A stretch of 64,000 nucleotides of DNA from positions 54,425 through 118,424 of the forward strand of contig JBJOMW010000013.1 of NCBI GenBank assembly GCA_046052145.1, given 5' to 3'. Below, piece by piece: positions 19,301 through 27,415 of this stretch. The notes beneath the pieces are model-generated. The model saw only the letters and a program-made list of their open reading frames with translations, did no database searches and had not been told where the DNA came from. The DNA is from Falsiroseomonas sp046052145 (GTDB taxonomy: Bacteria > Pseudomonadota > Alphaproteobacteria > Acetobacterales > Acetobacteraceae). Within the stretch, counting starts at the first letter, position 1, and each line of letters begins with the position of its first letter. Position numbers and translations under genes: made by a program.

Positions 19301-20440
19301 TCAGAGCAGGATCTCCTCAAGGATCGCGCGATAGGTGCCTGCTAGGCGATGAAGCTCCTCGACCGGCGCGTGCTCATTCACTTGGTGCAGCGCCGCGCCG
19401 ACGGCGCCGAATTCCGCCACCGGGCAATAGCCCGCGATGAAGCGCGCATCGGATGTGCCGCCGCCGGTGTCGAGCGTCGGCGTCACGCCCGTGGCCCGCA
19501 CAATGGCGCGCGAGAGCGCATCCACGAAGGGGCCGGGCGACGTTAGAAAACTCTCGCCCGAGCATTCGGCGTCGAGGCTGCAGCGCGCGCCGGCGGCACG
19601 GAAGGCGGCGTGCAGGCGCTCGGTCAGTTGTGCGCTGGTGTGGTGGTCGTTGAAGCGGATGTTGAGCATCGCCCGCGCCGCGCCTGGAATGACGTTGGAC
19701 GCCGCATTGCCGACGTCGAAGCCCGTCACCTGCAGCGTCGAGGGCGGGAAATGCGCACTGCCATTGTCGAGCGGCGCGGCGAGCAGCGGGGCCAGCGCCG
19801 CGACCAGGCGGTGGATCGGGTTGTCGGCCTTGGCGGGATAGGCGCTGTGGCCCTGCACGCCCTCCACCGTGACGCGCGCCGTCAGGCTGCCGCGGCGGCC
19901 GATCTTGATGATGTCGCCGAGCTCGGCGCGCGAGGTCGGCTCCCCCACCAGCGCCATGTCGGGGATCTGGCCGTTCGCCGCCATCCACTCCAGCACTTTC
20001 GCGGTGCCGTCCACGCTACGCGCTTCCTCATCGCCGGTGATCAGCAAGGAGATGGAGCCAGGGTGGTCGGGATGGGCGGCGAGGAAATCCGTGAGGCCGG
20101 CGATGAAGGCGGCGACGCCGCCCTTCATGTCGCAGGCGCCGCGGCCATAGAGCACGCCATCGCGCACCACGCCCGCGAAGGGATCGTCGCGCCAGGCGGC
20201 AAGGTCGCCCGGCGGCACCACATCGGTGTGGCCGGCGTAGCAGAGATGCGGCGCGCCGGTGCCGCGCCGGGCGAAGAGGTTGTCCACCCGATAATCGTCC
20301 GGCCCGAAGACCAGCCGCGTGCAGGCGAAGCCGAGGGGTTCGAGCGCGCGCTGCACCACATCGAGCGCGCCATCATCGGTCGGCGTGACGGACCGGCAGC
20401 GGATCAGCGCCTGGGCGAGCGGGATGGGGTCGGTGGTCAT
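19301..20440 (-). CDS. dapE: Succinyl-diaminopimelate desuccinylase
   Basis: Zinc-dependent amidohydrolase (M20 family, 379 residues) that removes succinate from N-succinyl-LL-diaminopimelate in the lysine and peptidoglycan precursor pathway. Metal ligand motifs GHTDVVPPGD, GRGACDMKGGVAAF and ITGDEEARSVDGT are intact, as is the lid-domain region GRRGSLTARVTVEGVQGHSAYP. Length is normal. It is downstream of dapD on the same strand, and the 72-base gap between them holds a strong hairpin repeat. No Shine-Dalgarno sequence is obvious. Confidence 0.96.
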   Translation of the reverse strand: MTTDPIPLAQALIRCRSVTPTDDGALDVVQRALEPLGFACTRLVFGPDDYRVDNLFARRGTGAPHLCYAGHTDVVPPGDLAAWRDDPFAGVVRDGVLYGRGACDMKGGVAAFIAGLTDFLAAHPDHPGSISLLITGDEEARSVDGTAKVLEWMAANGQIPDMALVGEPTSRAELGDIIKIGRRGSLTARVTVEGVQGHSAYPAKADNPIHRLVAALAPLLAAPLDNGSAHFPPSTLQVTGFDVGNAASNVIPGAARAMLNIRFNDHHTSAQLTERLHAAFRAAGARCSLDAECSGESFLTSPGPFVDALSRAIVRATGVTPTLDTGGGTSDARFIAGYCPVAEFGAVGAALHQVNEHAPVEELHRLAGTYRAILEEILL

Positions 20441-20477
20441 GCGCCGCTATGCTGACAGGTCGAAGGCCCGTGCCCAA

Positions 20478-20503
20478 CCCTCCCCCGCGAAAGCGGGGGA
20501 GGG
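20478..20503. repeat. Palindromic repeat between dapD and dapE
   Basis: An 11-base perfect stem CCCTCCCCCGC/GCGGGGGAGGG with a GAAA (plus strand) or TTTC loop. It belongs to the same repeat family as the elements at 29189, 48753, 48847 and 53095. It lies 10 bases beyond the dapD stop and 38 bases before the dapE start, where it could attenuate read-through or stabilise the dapD mRNA end. Confidence 0.75.
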
Positions 20504-20512
20504 AAAAGAGGA

Positions 20513-21349
20513 TCAATCTCTCAGCAGCTCGTTGATCGCGGTCTTGGCGCGGGTCTGCGCGTCCACGCGCTTCACGATCACTGCGCAATAGAGGCTCGGC
20601 CCCGGCGAGCCATCAGGCAGCGGCTTGCCGGGCAGCGAGCCGGGCACCACCACCGAATAGGCCGGCACGCGGCCATAGAAGACCTCGCCCGTCGCGCGGT
20701 CGATGATCTTGGTGGAGGCGCCGATGAAGACGCCCATGGACAGCACCGCGCCGCGCTCCACGATCACGCCTTCGACCACCTCGGACCGGGCGCCGATGAA
20801 GCAGTCATCCTCGATCACGACGGGGTTGGCCTGCAGCGGCTCCAGCACGCCGCCGATGCCCACACCGCCCGACAGATGCACGTTCTTGCCGATCTGCGCG
20901 CAGGATCCGACGGTGGCCCAGGTGTCCACCATCGTGCCGGAATCCACATAGGCGCCAAGGTTCACGAAGCTCGGCATCAGGATCACGTTCGGCGCGATAT
21001 AGGCGGTGCGCCGCACGACGGAGCCCGGCACGGCGCGGAAGCCCGCGGCCTTAAAGCGGTTCTCGCCCCAGCCCTCGAACTTCAGCGGCACCTTGTCATA
21101 GGCTCCGGCGGCCGTGTCCATGATCTTGCTGTCGGACAGGCGAAAACTCATCAGCACGGCCTGCTTCAGCCACTGGTTGACCTTCCAGCCGCCCTTGCCG
21201 TCGGGCTCGGCGACGCGGGCCTGGCCGGAATCCAGCATCTCCAGCGCTTCCTCGACCGCATCGCGGTCGGCGCCCTGGGTCTGGGCGTTGAGCGTATCGC
21301 GGCGGGCCCAGAGGGCCTCGATGCGGGCCTGCAGCGCGGTCCTATCCAT
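20513..21349 (-). CDS. dapD: Tetrahydrodipicolinate N-succinyltransferase
   Basis: Transfers succinate from succinyl-CoA to tetrahydrodipicolinate in lysine/diaminopimelate synthesis. At 278 residues it has the family length. The left-handed beta-helix hexapeptide region is clear (FVNLGAYVDSGTMVDTWATV, GGVGIGGVLEPLQANPVVIE, CFIGARSEVVEGVIVERGAV), as is the C-terminal PSLYCAVIVKRVDAQTRAKT. The ATG at 21349 was chosen over an upstream in-frame codon because the protein then begins MDRTALQARIEALW, the usual N-terminus, and an AGGA lies about 11 bases before it. It is divergent from the GGDEF gene. Confidence 0.97.
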   Translation of the reverse strand: MDRTALQARIEALWARRDTLNAQTQGADRDAVEEALEMLDSGQARVAEPDGKGGWKVNQWLKQAVLMSFRLSDSKIMDTAAGAYDKVPLKFEGWGENRFKAAGFRAVPGSVVRRTAYIAPNVILMPSFVNLGAYVDSGTMVDTWATVGSCAQIGKNVHLSGGVGIGGVLEPLQANPVVIEDDCFIGARSEVVEGVIVERGAVLSMGVFIGASTKIIDRATGEVFYGRVPAYSVVVPGSLPGKPLPDGSPGPSLYCAVIVKRVDAQTRAKTAINELLRD

Positions 21350-21429
21350 GCTTTGGCGTGTCCTGGCGAGAAGAGGGAAAAAGGAAGCCGCGAGGGCCGG
21401 CGGGGGGTTTGGAACCACCCCAGGAAAGT

Positions 21430-21473
21430 GTCAACGCGAGCGGCGCCAAGGGGGTCAACGGGCGGCGTCAACG
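21430..21473. repeat. Three direct GTCAACG repeats upstream of the GGDEF gene
   Basis: GTCAACG occurs at 21430-21436, 21454-21460 and 21467-21473, spaced 24 and 13 bases apart, within the 158-base divergent region between dapD and the GGDEF gene. They may be binding sites for a regulator; I do not recognise which one. Confidence 0.35.
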
Positions 21474-21507
21474 GGGCCTTTAACTTTCTCCTGGCATTCT
21501 GAGACGC

Positions 21508-22809
21508 ATGACCCTCGCCGCGCCGCCCGAACCCTGCCTGCTGCCGGCCGCCAGCCCACCGGCCGCGGCGCGGGGCGCGACCTCGCCATTGGCGGCCGCC
21601 CTCCTCGACAGCCGGGCGCGCTGGCGCGACCTGGCGCTGCTGGCCGCCGACCTGCTGTTCGAGACGGATGCGGCCGGCTGCTTCGCCTTCCTCGCCCCCG
21701 ACCGGCCTCTTGGCCATGCGGCGGAGAGGCTGCTGGGCACCAAGGCCGCCGCGCTGCTGGCCAATCCCGCCACCGACCCCTTCGATCCGGAATGGCCCCC
21801 GCGCGGCCTTCGCGCCTGGCTCCGCGCCGCCGATGGCACGCTGCGCTGCCTGGAATTCGCCGCCATGCCGGTCGAGGGCGGCGGGCTGCGCGGCATCGGG
21901 CGGGATGTGACGGCGGAGGAAGCACAGCTCGCCGCCACCGCGCGCTCGCTCCGCAGCGCCACGGCGCTGGTCCGCCTGCTCGGCACCGCCCAGCGCAGCC
22001 GCGCCGCGGGCGGGGAAGCCGCCTCCGCGCTCGATGCGCTGCTGAACGGGATCCTGCCCGCGCTGGGGTGCAGCGCCGCGGCGGTGCTGGAGGCGGCCGA
22101 GAATGGCTGGCACATCGCCGCCGCCGCCGGCACGCCAGGGCCGCTGCCGCCGCACGACCGGACCGGCCCGTGGGATTCGACACCCCGCTCCATGGGTCCG
22201 CTCGCCCTGGTCCCGGTCGCGCCGGGCCTGGCGCTGGCCGCCTGGCGCGACCCGTCGCCGGATGCCGAGGATCTGGGCGTGCTCGCCGCGCTGGTCCCCT
22301 CGGTGGCCGCCCTGCAGGCCGAGGCGGCGCGCCAGCGCGAGCTGGACCGCGCCGCGCGCACCGACCCGCTCACCGGGCTGTTGAACCGCCGCGGCTTCGC
22401 CGAGGCCCTGGCGGAAGGCCGACACCACAGGCCCGACGGGGTCCTCGCCTTCTTCGACATGGATGGGCTGAAGGCGCTGAACGACCTGCATGGCCATGCC
22501 ACCGGCGACGACGCGATACGCGCGCTGGCGGCGCGCATGGCCGCCGTGCTGCGCCCGGGCGAACTGGCGGCGCGGCTCGGCGGGGATGAATTCGCCCTCT
22601 GGCTGCCGGGCGTGGATCTGGCGGAGGCCGGGGCGCGCTGCGCGCCGGTCGGGGCGCCCGGCCCGCTGCCCGGCCAGCCCGAACTCGGCCCGCTAGTCCG
22701 CGCCAGCATGGGCCTCGCGCCAGCCTCGGCCAGGGACGAGATGCCGAGCCTGATGGAGCAGGCGGATGCCGACATGTATAGGCGCAAGCGCGGCCTGAGG
22801 CTGCGATGA
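21508..22809 (+). CDS. GGDEF-domain diguanylate cyclase with N-terminal sensory region
   Basis: A 433-residue protein expected to make cyclic di-GMP from two GTP. The C-terminal GGDEF domain starts at DPLTGLLNRRGFAEAL; the active-site motif GGDEF is at residues 358-362. The inhibitory I-site five residues before it reads RPGE instead of RxxD, so feedback inhibition may be weakened. The N-terminal part looks PAS-like (residues 45-140, DLLFETDAAGCFAFLAPDRP) and the middle GAF-like (residues 170-275); both are weak assignments. No membrane segments or signal peptide are seen, so it is probably cytoplasmic. The stop overlaps the next gene by 4 bases. Confidence 0.9.
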   Translation: MTLAAPPEPCLLPAASPPAAARGATSPLAAALLDSRARWRDLALLAADLLFETDAAGCFAFLAPDRPLGHAAERLLGTKAAALLANPATDPFDPEWPPRGLRAWLRAADGTLRCLEFAAMPVEGGGLRGIGRDVTAEEAQLAATARSLRSATALVRLLGTAQRSRAAGGEAASALDALLNGILPALGCSAAAVLEAAENGWHIAAAAGTPGPLPPHDRTGPWDSTPRSMGPLALVPVAPGLALAAWRDPSPDAEDLGVLAALVPSVAALQAEAARQRELDRAARTDPLTGLLNRRGFAEALAEGRHHRPDGVLAFFDMDGLKALNDLHGHATGDDAIRALAARMAAVLRPGELAARLGGDEFALWLPGVDLAEAGARCAPVGAPGPLPGQPELGPLVRASMGLAPASARDEMPSLMEQADADMYRRKRGLRLR

Positions 22810-23441
22810 GCCTGCGCGCGCTGCGCGAGCGCCTTGGGCCGCCCGCCGCGCGGGTGGCGATTGGCCGGGATACGGCCACCTCCCAAGAGCTACTGACCGT
22901 CATGACCGGCGATGCAGCGGCCCCGGTCCTGGTGGCGGTGGGCGCGAACCGCGCCGCCCAGCCGCGCCTTGGGGAAGCGGTCGCCGATGCGATCGCGGCC
23001 TCGGCCGACCGGCCGGCGATCCGGGCGCTGCTCCGCAACCCCTCCACCGCGATCCGGGAAGCGACGCTCGACGCGCTGATCGCGACGGCGGCGGAGCGAG
23101 GCGGGCGCATCACCGCGCGGCTGGAAGCCGCGGCCCCGGCCGAGGCCTCCGCGCTGGAGGCGGCGCGGAGCGGCAACCGGGCCGCGCTGGCCGGCGTGCT
23201 GGCCGCCGCGACCGGCATCGTCCCGCAGCGCATCGAGGCCGCCATCGCCCTGCGCAGCCCGCGCGTGATCGCGGCGCTTTGCTGGCGCGCGGGGTGGCGC
23301 GCGGCCGTGGCGGAAGCCGTGCAGGTCGCCTTCGGCGTCGAACAGGCCAGGATCGTGCGCGGCAACGCTGAGGGGGGCTGGACGCTCTCCCCAGCGGAGA
23401 TGCAATGGCAGCTCCAGATGCTGGACGACCTGCCGGGCTAG
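22806..23441 (+). CDS. DUF2336-like helical protein
   Basis: A 211-residue, Ala-rich, all-helical protein that I assign tentatively to the DUF2336 group. The evidence is HEAT-like repeats (AIRALLRNPSTAIREATLDA) and the C-terminal pattern RIEAAIALRSPRVIAALCWRAGW. No catalytic motif, membrane segment or signal peptide is visible. Its start overlaps the GGDEF stop by 4 bases, which implies translational coupling and a shared role in signalling. DUF2336 proteins in alphaproteobacteria are often found near regulatory genes, but no molecular role is established to my knowledge. Confidence 0.7.
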   Translation: MSLRALRERLGPPAARVAIGRDTATSQELLTVMTGDAAAPVLVAVGANRAAQPRLGEAVADAIAASADRPAIRALLRNPSTAIREATLDALIATAAERGGRITARLEAAAPAEASALEAARSGNRAALAGVLAAATGIVPQRIEAAIALRSPRVIAALCWRAGWRAAVAEAVQVAFGVEQARIVRGNAEGGWTLSPAEMQWQLQMLDDLPG

Positions 23442-23503
23442 CCCCCCCGGCTTCCGCCCCCCTGCCCGGCTTGGGTAGGGTGGGGCCAAGACGCGGAGCG
23501 CCA

Positions 23504-24481
23504 ATGGCCGAGGATAGCTGGAGCATCCCCGAGGAGTTGCGGCCCGATCCGGCCGACTACGCCTTCGACCTGCGCGCGGCGCTCGGCGCCGTGGTGGGCT
23601 TGCGCTCGCACGTGCCCGCGGATGCCTTCTCCGCCCGCACCCTCGGCACGGAGCGCGAGGGCAGCGGCGTAGTGATCCGGCCCGACGGGCTGATCCTGAC
23701 CATCGGCTACCTGGTGGGGGAGTCGGAGACGATCTGGATCACCACCGCCACCGGCCGCGTCGTGCCGGGCCATGCGCTGGCGGTGGATTTCGAAACCGGC
23801 TTCGGTCTGGTGCAGGCGCTCGGCCGGCTGGAGGCGCCGGCGATCGCGATGGGCCACGCGACGCCTGAGACCGGCGTGCAGACCGTCATGGCTGCGGCCG
23901 GCGGCGGCGACGAGGGCGGGGCCGTGGCGTGTTCCCTCGTCGCGAAGGAGCCCTTCGCGGGCTACTGGGAATATGTGCTGGACGAGGCGCTGTTCGTAGC
24001 ACCCGCGCATCCCTCCTGGGGTGGGGCAGCGCTGATCGGGCCGGATGGGACATTGGCTGGTATCGGCTCGCTCGTGCTGCAGCACCGGGACAAGCGCGGG
24101 CGGCGGCTTGATCTGAACATGTGCGTGCCGGTCGGGCTGCTGCGTCCGATCCTGGACGATCTGCTGGCCTATGGGAGGGTGAACAAGCCGGCGCGGCCCT
24201 GGCTTGGCCTCTACGCCGCCGACCAGGAGGAGGGGATCATCGTCGCCTCCGTCGCACCGCGCGGGCCGGCGGAACGCGCGGGGCTCCGCGCGGGCGATCG
24301 CATCCTCGGCCTCGATGGGGCGGAGGCGACGGACCTCGCCGCGCTCTGGCGCAGCCTGTGGTCGCGCGGCAGCGCGGGGGTGAAGGTGAGCGTAGAGGCC
24401 GAGCGCGACGGGCGGCGCTTCAGCGTGCCGGTGGCCAGCGCAGACCGCGCCAGCTTCCTCAAGGCGCCGCGTCTGCACTGA
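23504..24481 (+). CDS. HtrA/S1C-like protein with PDZ domain and no catalytic triad
   Basis: A 325-residue protein with the fold pattern of HtrA/DegP proteases: a trypsin-like part (residues 25-215, GSGVVIRPDGLILTIGYLVG) and a C-terminal PDZ domain (RPWLGLYAADQEEGIIVASV, RAGLRAGDRILGLDGAEA). Aligned by eye, the His of the usual TNAHVV is Tyr69, the Asp of the usual DLAV block is Gly99, and the Ser of the usual GNSGGP is Gly173 in HPSWGGAAL. All three catalytic residues are therefore missing. There is no signal peptide, so it should be cytoplasmic. It lies 62 bases after the DUF2336-like gene and probably acts as a binding or scaffold protein. Its 3' end overlaps the convergent flavoprotein gene by 23 bases. 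Confidence 0.85.
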   Translation: MAEDSWSIPEELRPDPADYAFDLRAALGAVVGLRSHVPADAFSARTLGTEREGSGVVIRPDGLILTIGYLVGESETIWITTATGRVVPGHALAVDFETGFGLVQALGRLEAPAIAMGHATPETGVQTVMAAAGGGDEGGAVACSLVAKEPFAGYWEYVLDEALFVAPAHPSWGGAALIGPDGTLAGIGSLVLQHRDKRGRRLDLNMCVPVGLLRPILDDLLAYGRVNKPARPWLGLYAADQEEGIIVASVAPRGPAERAGLRAGDRILGLDGAEATDLAALWRSLWSRGSAGVKVSVEAERDGRRFSVPVASADRASFLKAPRLH

Positions 24482-27335
24482 ACCGCGCGGGCGAGAAGAC
24501 CGCGGGCGGTCCCTCGCCGCCGCGCATCGCCTCGGCCAGCACAGCACCAATCACCGGGGCCAGCGTCCAGCCGTTGAAGGTCACGGCGTGGAACAGGCCC
24601 GGCACGCGCGGATCCTCGCCGAGGATCGGGCCCGGGATCTGCACGTTGATCCCGGTCCAGGCGCGGATGACGTGCAGGGATTCGATCGCGGGCAGCACGC
24701 TGCGCGCGACCCACAGATTGCCCTCGATGCTGGCGCGCAGGTTGCGCGGGCGGCCCTGTTCGTCCAATTCGCCCGGCCAGGCGCCACCAAGAATCAGATG
24801 GCCGCCATCGCCCTGCTTCAGCGACAAGTGCCGCCCTGCATGCAGCACCAGCGGGCGCAGCAATCCGCGCCCCGCCGCCTCGGTCGCGATCACCTGCTGC
24901 ACGGTGGCGCGCACGGGGATCGGCGCGCCCAGCATCTTCGCGAGTTCACCCGCCCAGGGGCCGGCGGCATTGACGACGCGGCCGGCGCGGATGCGCGCAC
25001 CATCGGCCGTGGTCGCGACAAAGCCGCTGCCCTCGCGCGCGAGGGAGACGATGCGCAGGCCGCTGCGGATCTCCGCCCCCGCGGCGCGCACGAGGCCGAG
25101 CAGCGCGGAGAAGCCGCGCAGTGGATCCATCTGCCCTTCCTCGGCGCAGAAGGCCGCGCCTGCGAAGCCGGGCGCGAGCCAGGGCGCCTGCGCATAGAGC
25201 TCGTTCGCGCCGAGCAGATGGCTGTCCACGCCGAAGCCGCGCTCCATCGCCACCTTGTCGGCGAGTGCGGCGAATTGCGCCGGCGTCTCGGCCAGCATCA
25301 GCCCGCCTTCGGTGCGGATCGCCAGCGCCTCGCCAGATTCGCGCGCGATGTCGCGCCACAGCGCGACGGAGCGCGGGCCGAGGGCGAGGATCTGCGCCGC
25401 GGCACTGTCCGGCCCCTCGGCGGCGCCGGCGCTGTCATAGGCGTGCAGCTGGATGTGCAGGCTGCCGGCATTGGCGGTCGACGCGCCCTGTCCGGGTTCG
25501 CCGCGCTCGGCGAGCAGCGTTGCGAACCCCGCGCGTGCGGCTTCGCGCGCGATGGCGAGCCCGATCACGCCGCCACCGACCACCAGCACGTCGCAGTCCG
25601 TCGCAGCGCCGGAGGAGGCGGCGACCATGGGCGGCACGGCGGGCGCATCGAAGGCCGGCGCCTCGGTCCATTCGGGCTTCTCCATCGCCAGCGCCATCGC
25701 CGGCACCGGCTTCACCGGCGCGCGTGGCGCGGCCCAGTCACCCTCGTCGCGCGCCGTCGCCAAACGCGCCACCGTCGCGCCGCACATCCGCCCCTGGCAG
25801 CGCCCCATCCCGGCGCGCGTCGCCTTCTTCAGCGCGGCGAGCGAAGCAGCGCCATCGTCGCGCGCGGCCCGCAACGCGCCCGCCGTCACCTCCTCGCAGC
25901 GGCAGATGATGGTCGCGTCGGCGAGCTGCGTCGCATCGAATTCCGGTACCGCGAAGATGCGCCACAGCGCATCCTGGAAGGCCATCGCACGCGCCAGTGC
26001 GCGACGCGTCGCCGTATCCTCGGGCACGGCGCGGCCAAGGTCGCGCGCGGCGGCGACCCCCGCCAACCGCCCGCGCGCCAGCGCGATGCGGGCACCGCCG
26101 ATACGCGCGCCATCGCCCACGGCGAAGACACCCGCGACGCTGCTGCGTCCGTCCCCATCCGTCACTGTCTCCAGCCGGCCGAGGCCGCTATCCTCGAAGC
26201 GATGCGCGCAGCCGAGCGCGCGGGCGAGGCCCGTCTCCGGCTGGAAGCCGAGGTTCAGCGCGAGCGCACCGGCGGTGATGCGGAGCTCGCCATCGGGCGT
26301 CATGACGCGCAGTGCTTCGAAGCGGTCGGTGCCCTCCGCTGCCAGCGGCGTCGTGCCCCAGATTACGGGCACGCCCGCGCGCCGCAAAACGGCCAGGTAG
26401 CGCACGCCATCCCAGGCGAGATCGGGCGCGCGCGCGGCCAGCCCCACCGACTGGCGCCACGCCCGAAAACCCGGCTTCGGCGCGGCTTCGAGCACCGCCG
26501 CGACCTCGACGCCGCCCTCCACCAATTCGCAGGCGAGTTGCAGGTTGAGCGGCCCATTGCCCGCGACGATCACGCGCGGCGCGGGGGAAACGCGGTTCGC
26601 GCGCGCCAAGGTCTGCAGCGCGCCGGTGGTCATCACGCCGGGCAGCGTCCAGCCAGGGATCGGCACCGGGCGTTCATGCGCGCCGGGTGCCAGGATCAGC
26701 CGCTGCGGGCGGATCACCAGGTTGCGGCCGCCGATCAGCGCGGCGATCTCATCCGGCCCGAAGGCGCCCCAGACCGTCGCGCCATGGCGGAAGGCGACGC
26801 CCGCCGCCAGAGCGCGGTCGCGCAGCGCGGCGGAGTGGCGGAACTGCCGGTCGGGTGCGGCATGCGCATGGCTGGCGGCGAGTGGCTTGAGATACTGCCC
26901 GCCCGACGCATCGCGCTCATCCAGCACCAGCACGTCGCAGCCCGCCTCGGCCGCCGCGATGGCAGCCGACAACCCTGCGGGGCCAGCGCCGACCACCATC
27001 ACCTCCGGCGCGAGTTCCTCCGGCGTGGCCTGCGGCTCGGGCGCGAGCGACGCGGCACCGGGTGCAGACTCCACAACCATGCCGGGCACGACCTTCGCGA
27101 GGCAGGCGCGCTGGTTTGGACGCCCGTCGATCGTCACCAGGCAATCGAAGCAGGCGCCCATGCCGCACCAGAGCCCGCGCGGCGCGCACGACGCCGTGCG
27201 CCGATAGGCCAGCACACCGGCGGCCGAGAGCGCGGCGGCCAGCGTCTCACCGGGCAGGGCGGAAATCGGGCATCCGTCGAAGCTGATGCTCACCGCTTCG
27301 GCAGAAGGCGTGATCCGCGGATGGGTCAGGCGCAT
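24459..27335 (-). CDS. Three-module flavoprotein: HcnA-, HcnB- and HcnC-like domains fused
   Basis: One 958-residue open frame joins three units that are normally separate subunits of D-hydroxyproline, octopine/nopaline or glycine (cyanide-forming) dehydrogenases. Residues 1-90 are a 2Fe-2S ferredoxin-like module (C50, C57, C62, C65, C78). Residues 110-530 are an FAD/NAD(P) oxidoreductase (VVGAGPAGLSAAIAAAEAG) ending in a BFD-like 2Fe-2S segment (ICRCEEVTAG, GRCQGRMCG). After a Pro/Ala-rich linker, residues from about 580 are a DAO-type FAD amine dehydrogenase (VLVVGGGVIGLAIAREA). ATG 27335 is the first ATG that keeps the ferredoxin module intact; no ribosome binding site is evident. It is divergent from a DHDPS-family gene 80 bases away. 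The likely reaction is oxidation of a D-amino or imino acid; the substrate is inferred only. Confidence 0.88.
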   Translation of the reverse strand: MRLTHPRITPSAEAVSISFDGCPISALPGETLAAALSAAGVLAYRRTASCAPRGLWCGMGACFDCLVTIDGRPNQRACLAKVVPGMVVESAPGAASLAPEPQATPEELAPEVMVVGAGPAGLSAAIAAAEAGCDVLVLDERDASGGQYLKPLAASHAHAAPDRQFRHSAALRDRALAAGVAFRHGATVWGAFGPDEIAALIGGRNLVIRPQRLILAPGAHERPVPIPGWTLPGVMTTGALQTLARANRVSPAPRVIVAGNGPLNLQLACELVEGGVEVAAVLEAAPKPGFRAWRQSVGLAARAPDLAWDGVRYLAVLRRAGVPVIWGTTPLAAEGTDRFEALRVMTPDGELRITAGALALNLGFQPETGLARALGCAHRFEDSGLGRLETVTDGDGRSSVAGVFAVGDGARIGGARIALARGRLAGVAAARDLGRAVPEDTATRRALARAMAFQDALWRIFAVPEFDATQLADATIICRCEEVTAGALRAARDDGAASLAALKKATRAGMGRCQGRMCGATVARLATARDEGDWAAPRAPVKPVPAMALAMEKPEWTEAPAFDAPAVPPMVAASSGAATDCDVLVVGGGVIGLAIAREAARAGFATLLAERGEPGQGASTANAGSLHIQLHAYDSAGAAEGPDSAAAQILALGPRSVALWRDIARESGEALAIRTEGGLMLAETPAQFAALADKVAMERGFGVDSHLLGANELYAQAPWLAPGFAGAAFCAEEGQMDPLRGFSALLGLVRAAGAEIRSGLRIVSLAREGSGFVATTADGARIRAGRVVNAAGPWAGELAKMLGAPIPVRATVQQVIATEAAGRGLLRPLVLHAGRHLSLKQGDGGHLILGGAWPGELDEQGRPRNLRASIEGNLWVARSVLPAIESLHVIRAWTGINVQIPGPILGEDPRVPGLFHAVTFNGWTLAPVIGAVLAEAMRGGEGPPAVFSPARFSADAAP

Positions 27336-27415
27336 CGTGGGGGGCTTGCCCGCGTGTCCAAATGGTTCTCCGATGCTGCCACGAGACGCGATCCGGCGAC
27401 AGGGAGTCCCCAACC

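Noticed and set aside
27336..27413. A longer N-terminus of the flavoprotein starting at a TTG near 27413
   Set aside because: It adds 26 atypical residues that overlap the promoter region of the divergent gene; ATG 27335 gives the expected ferredoxin N-terminus.
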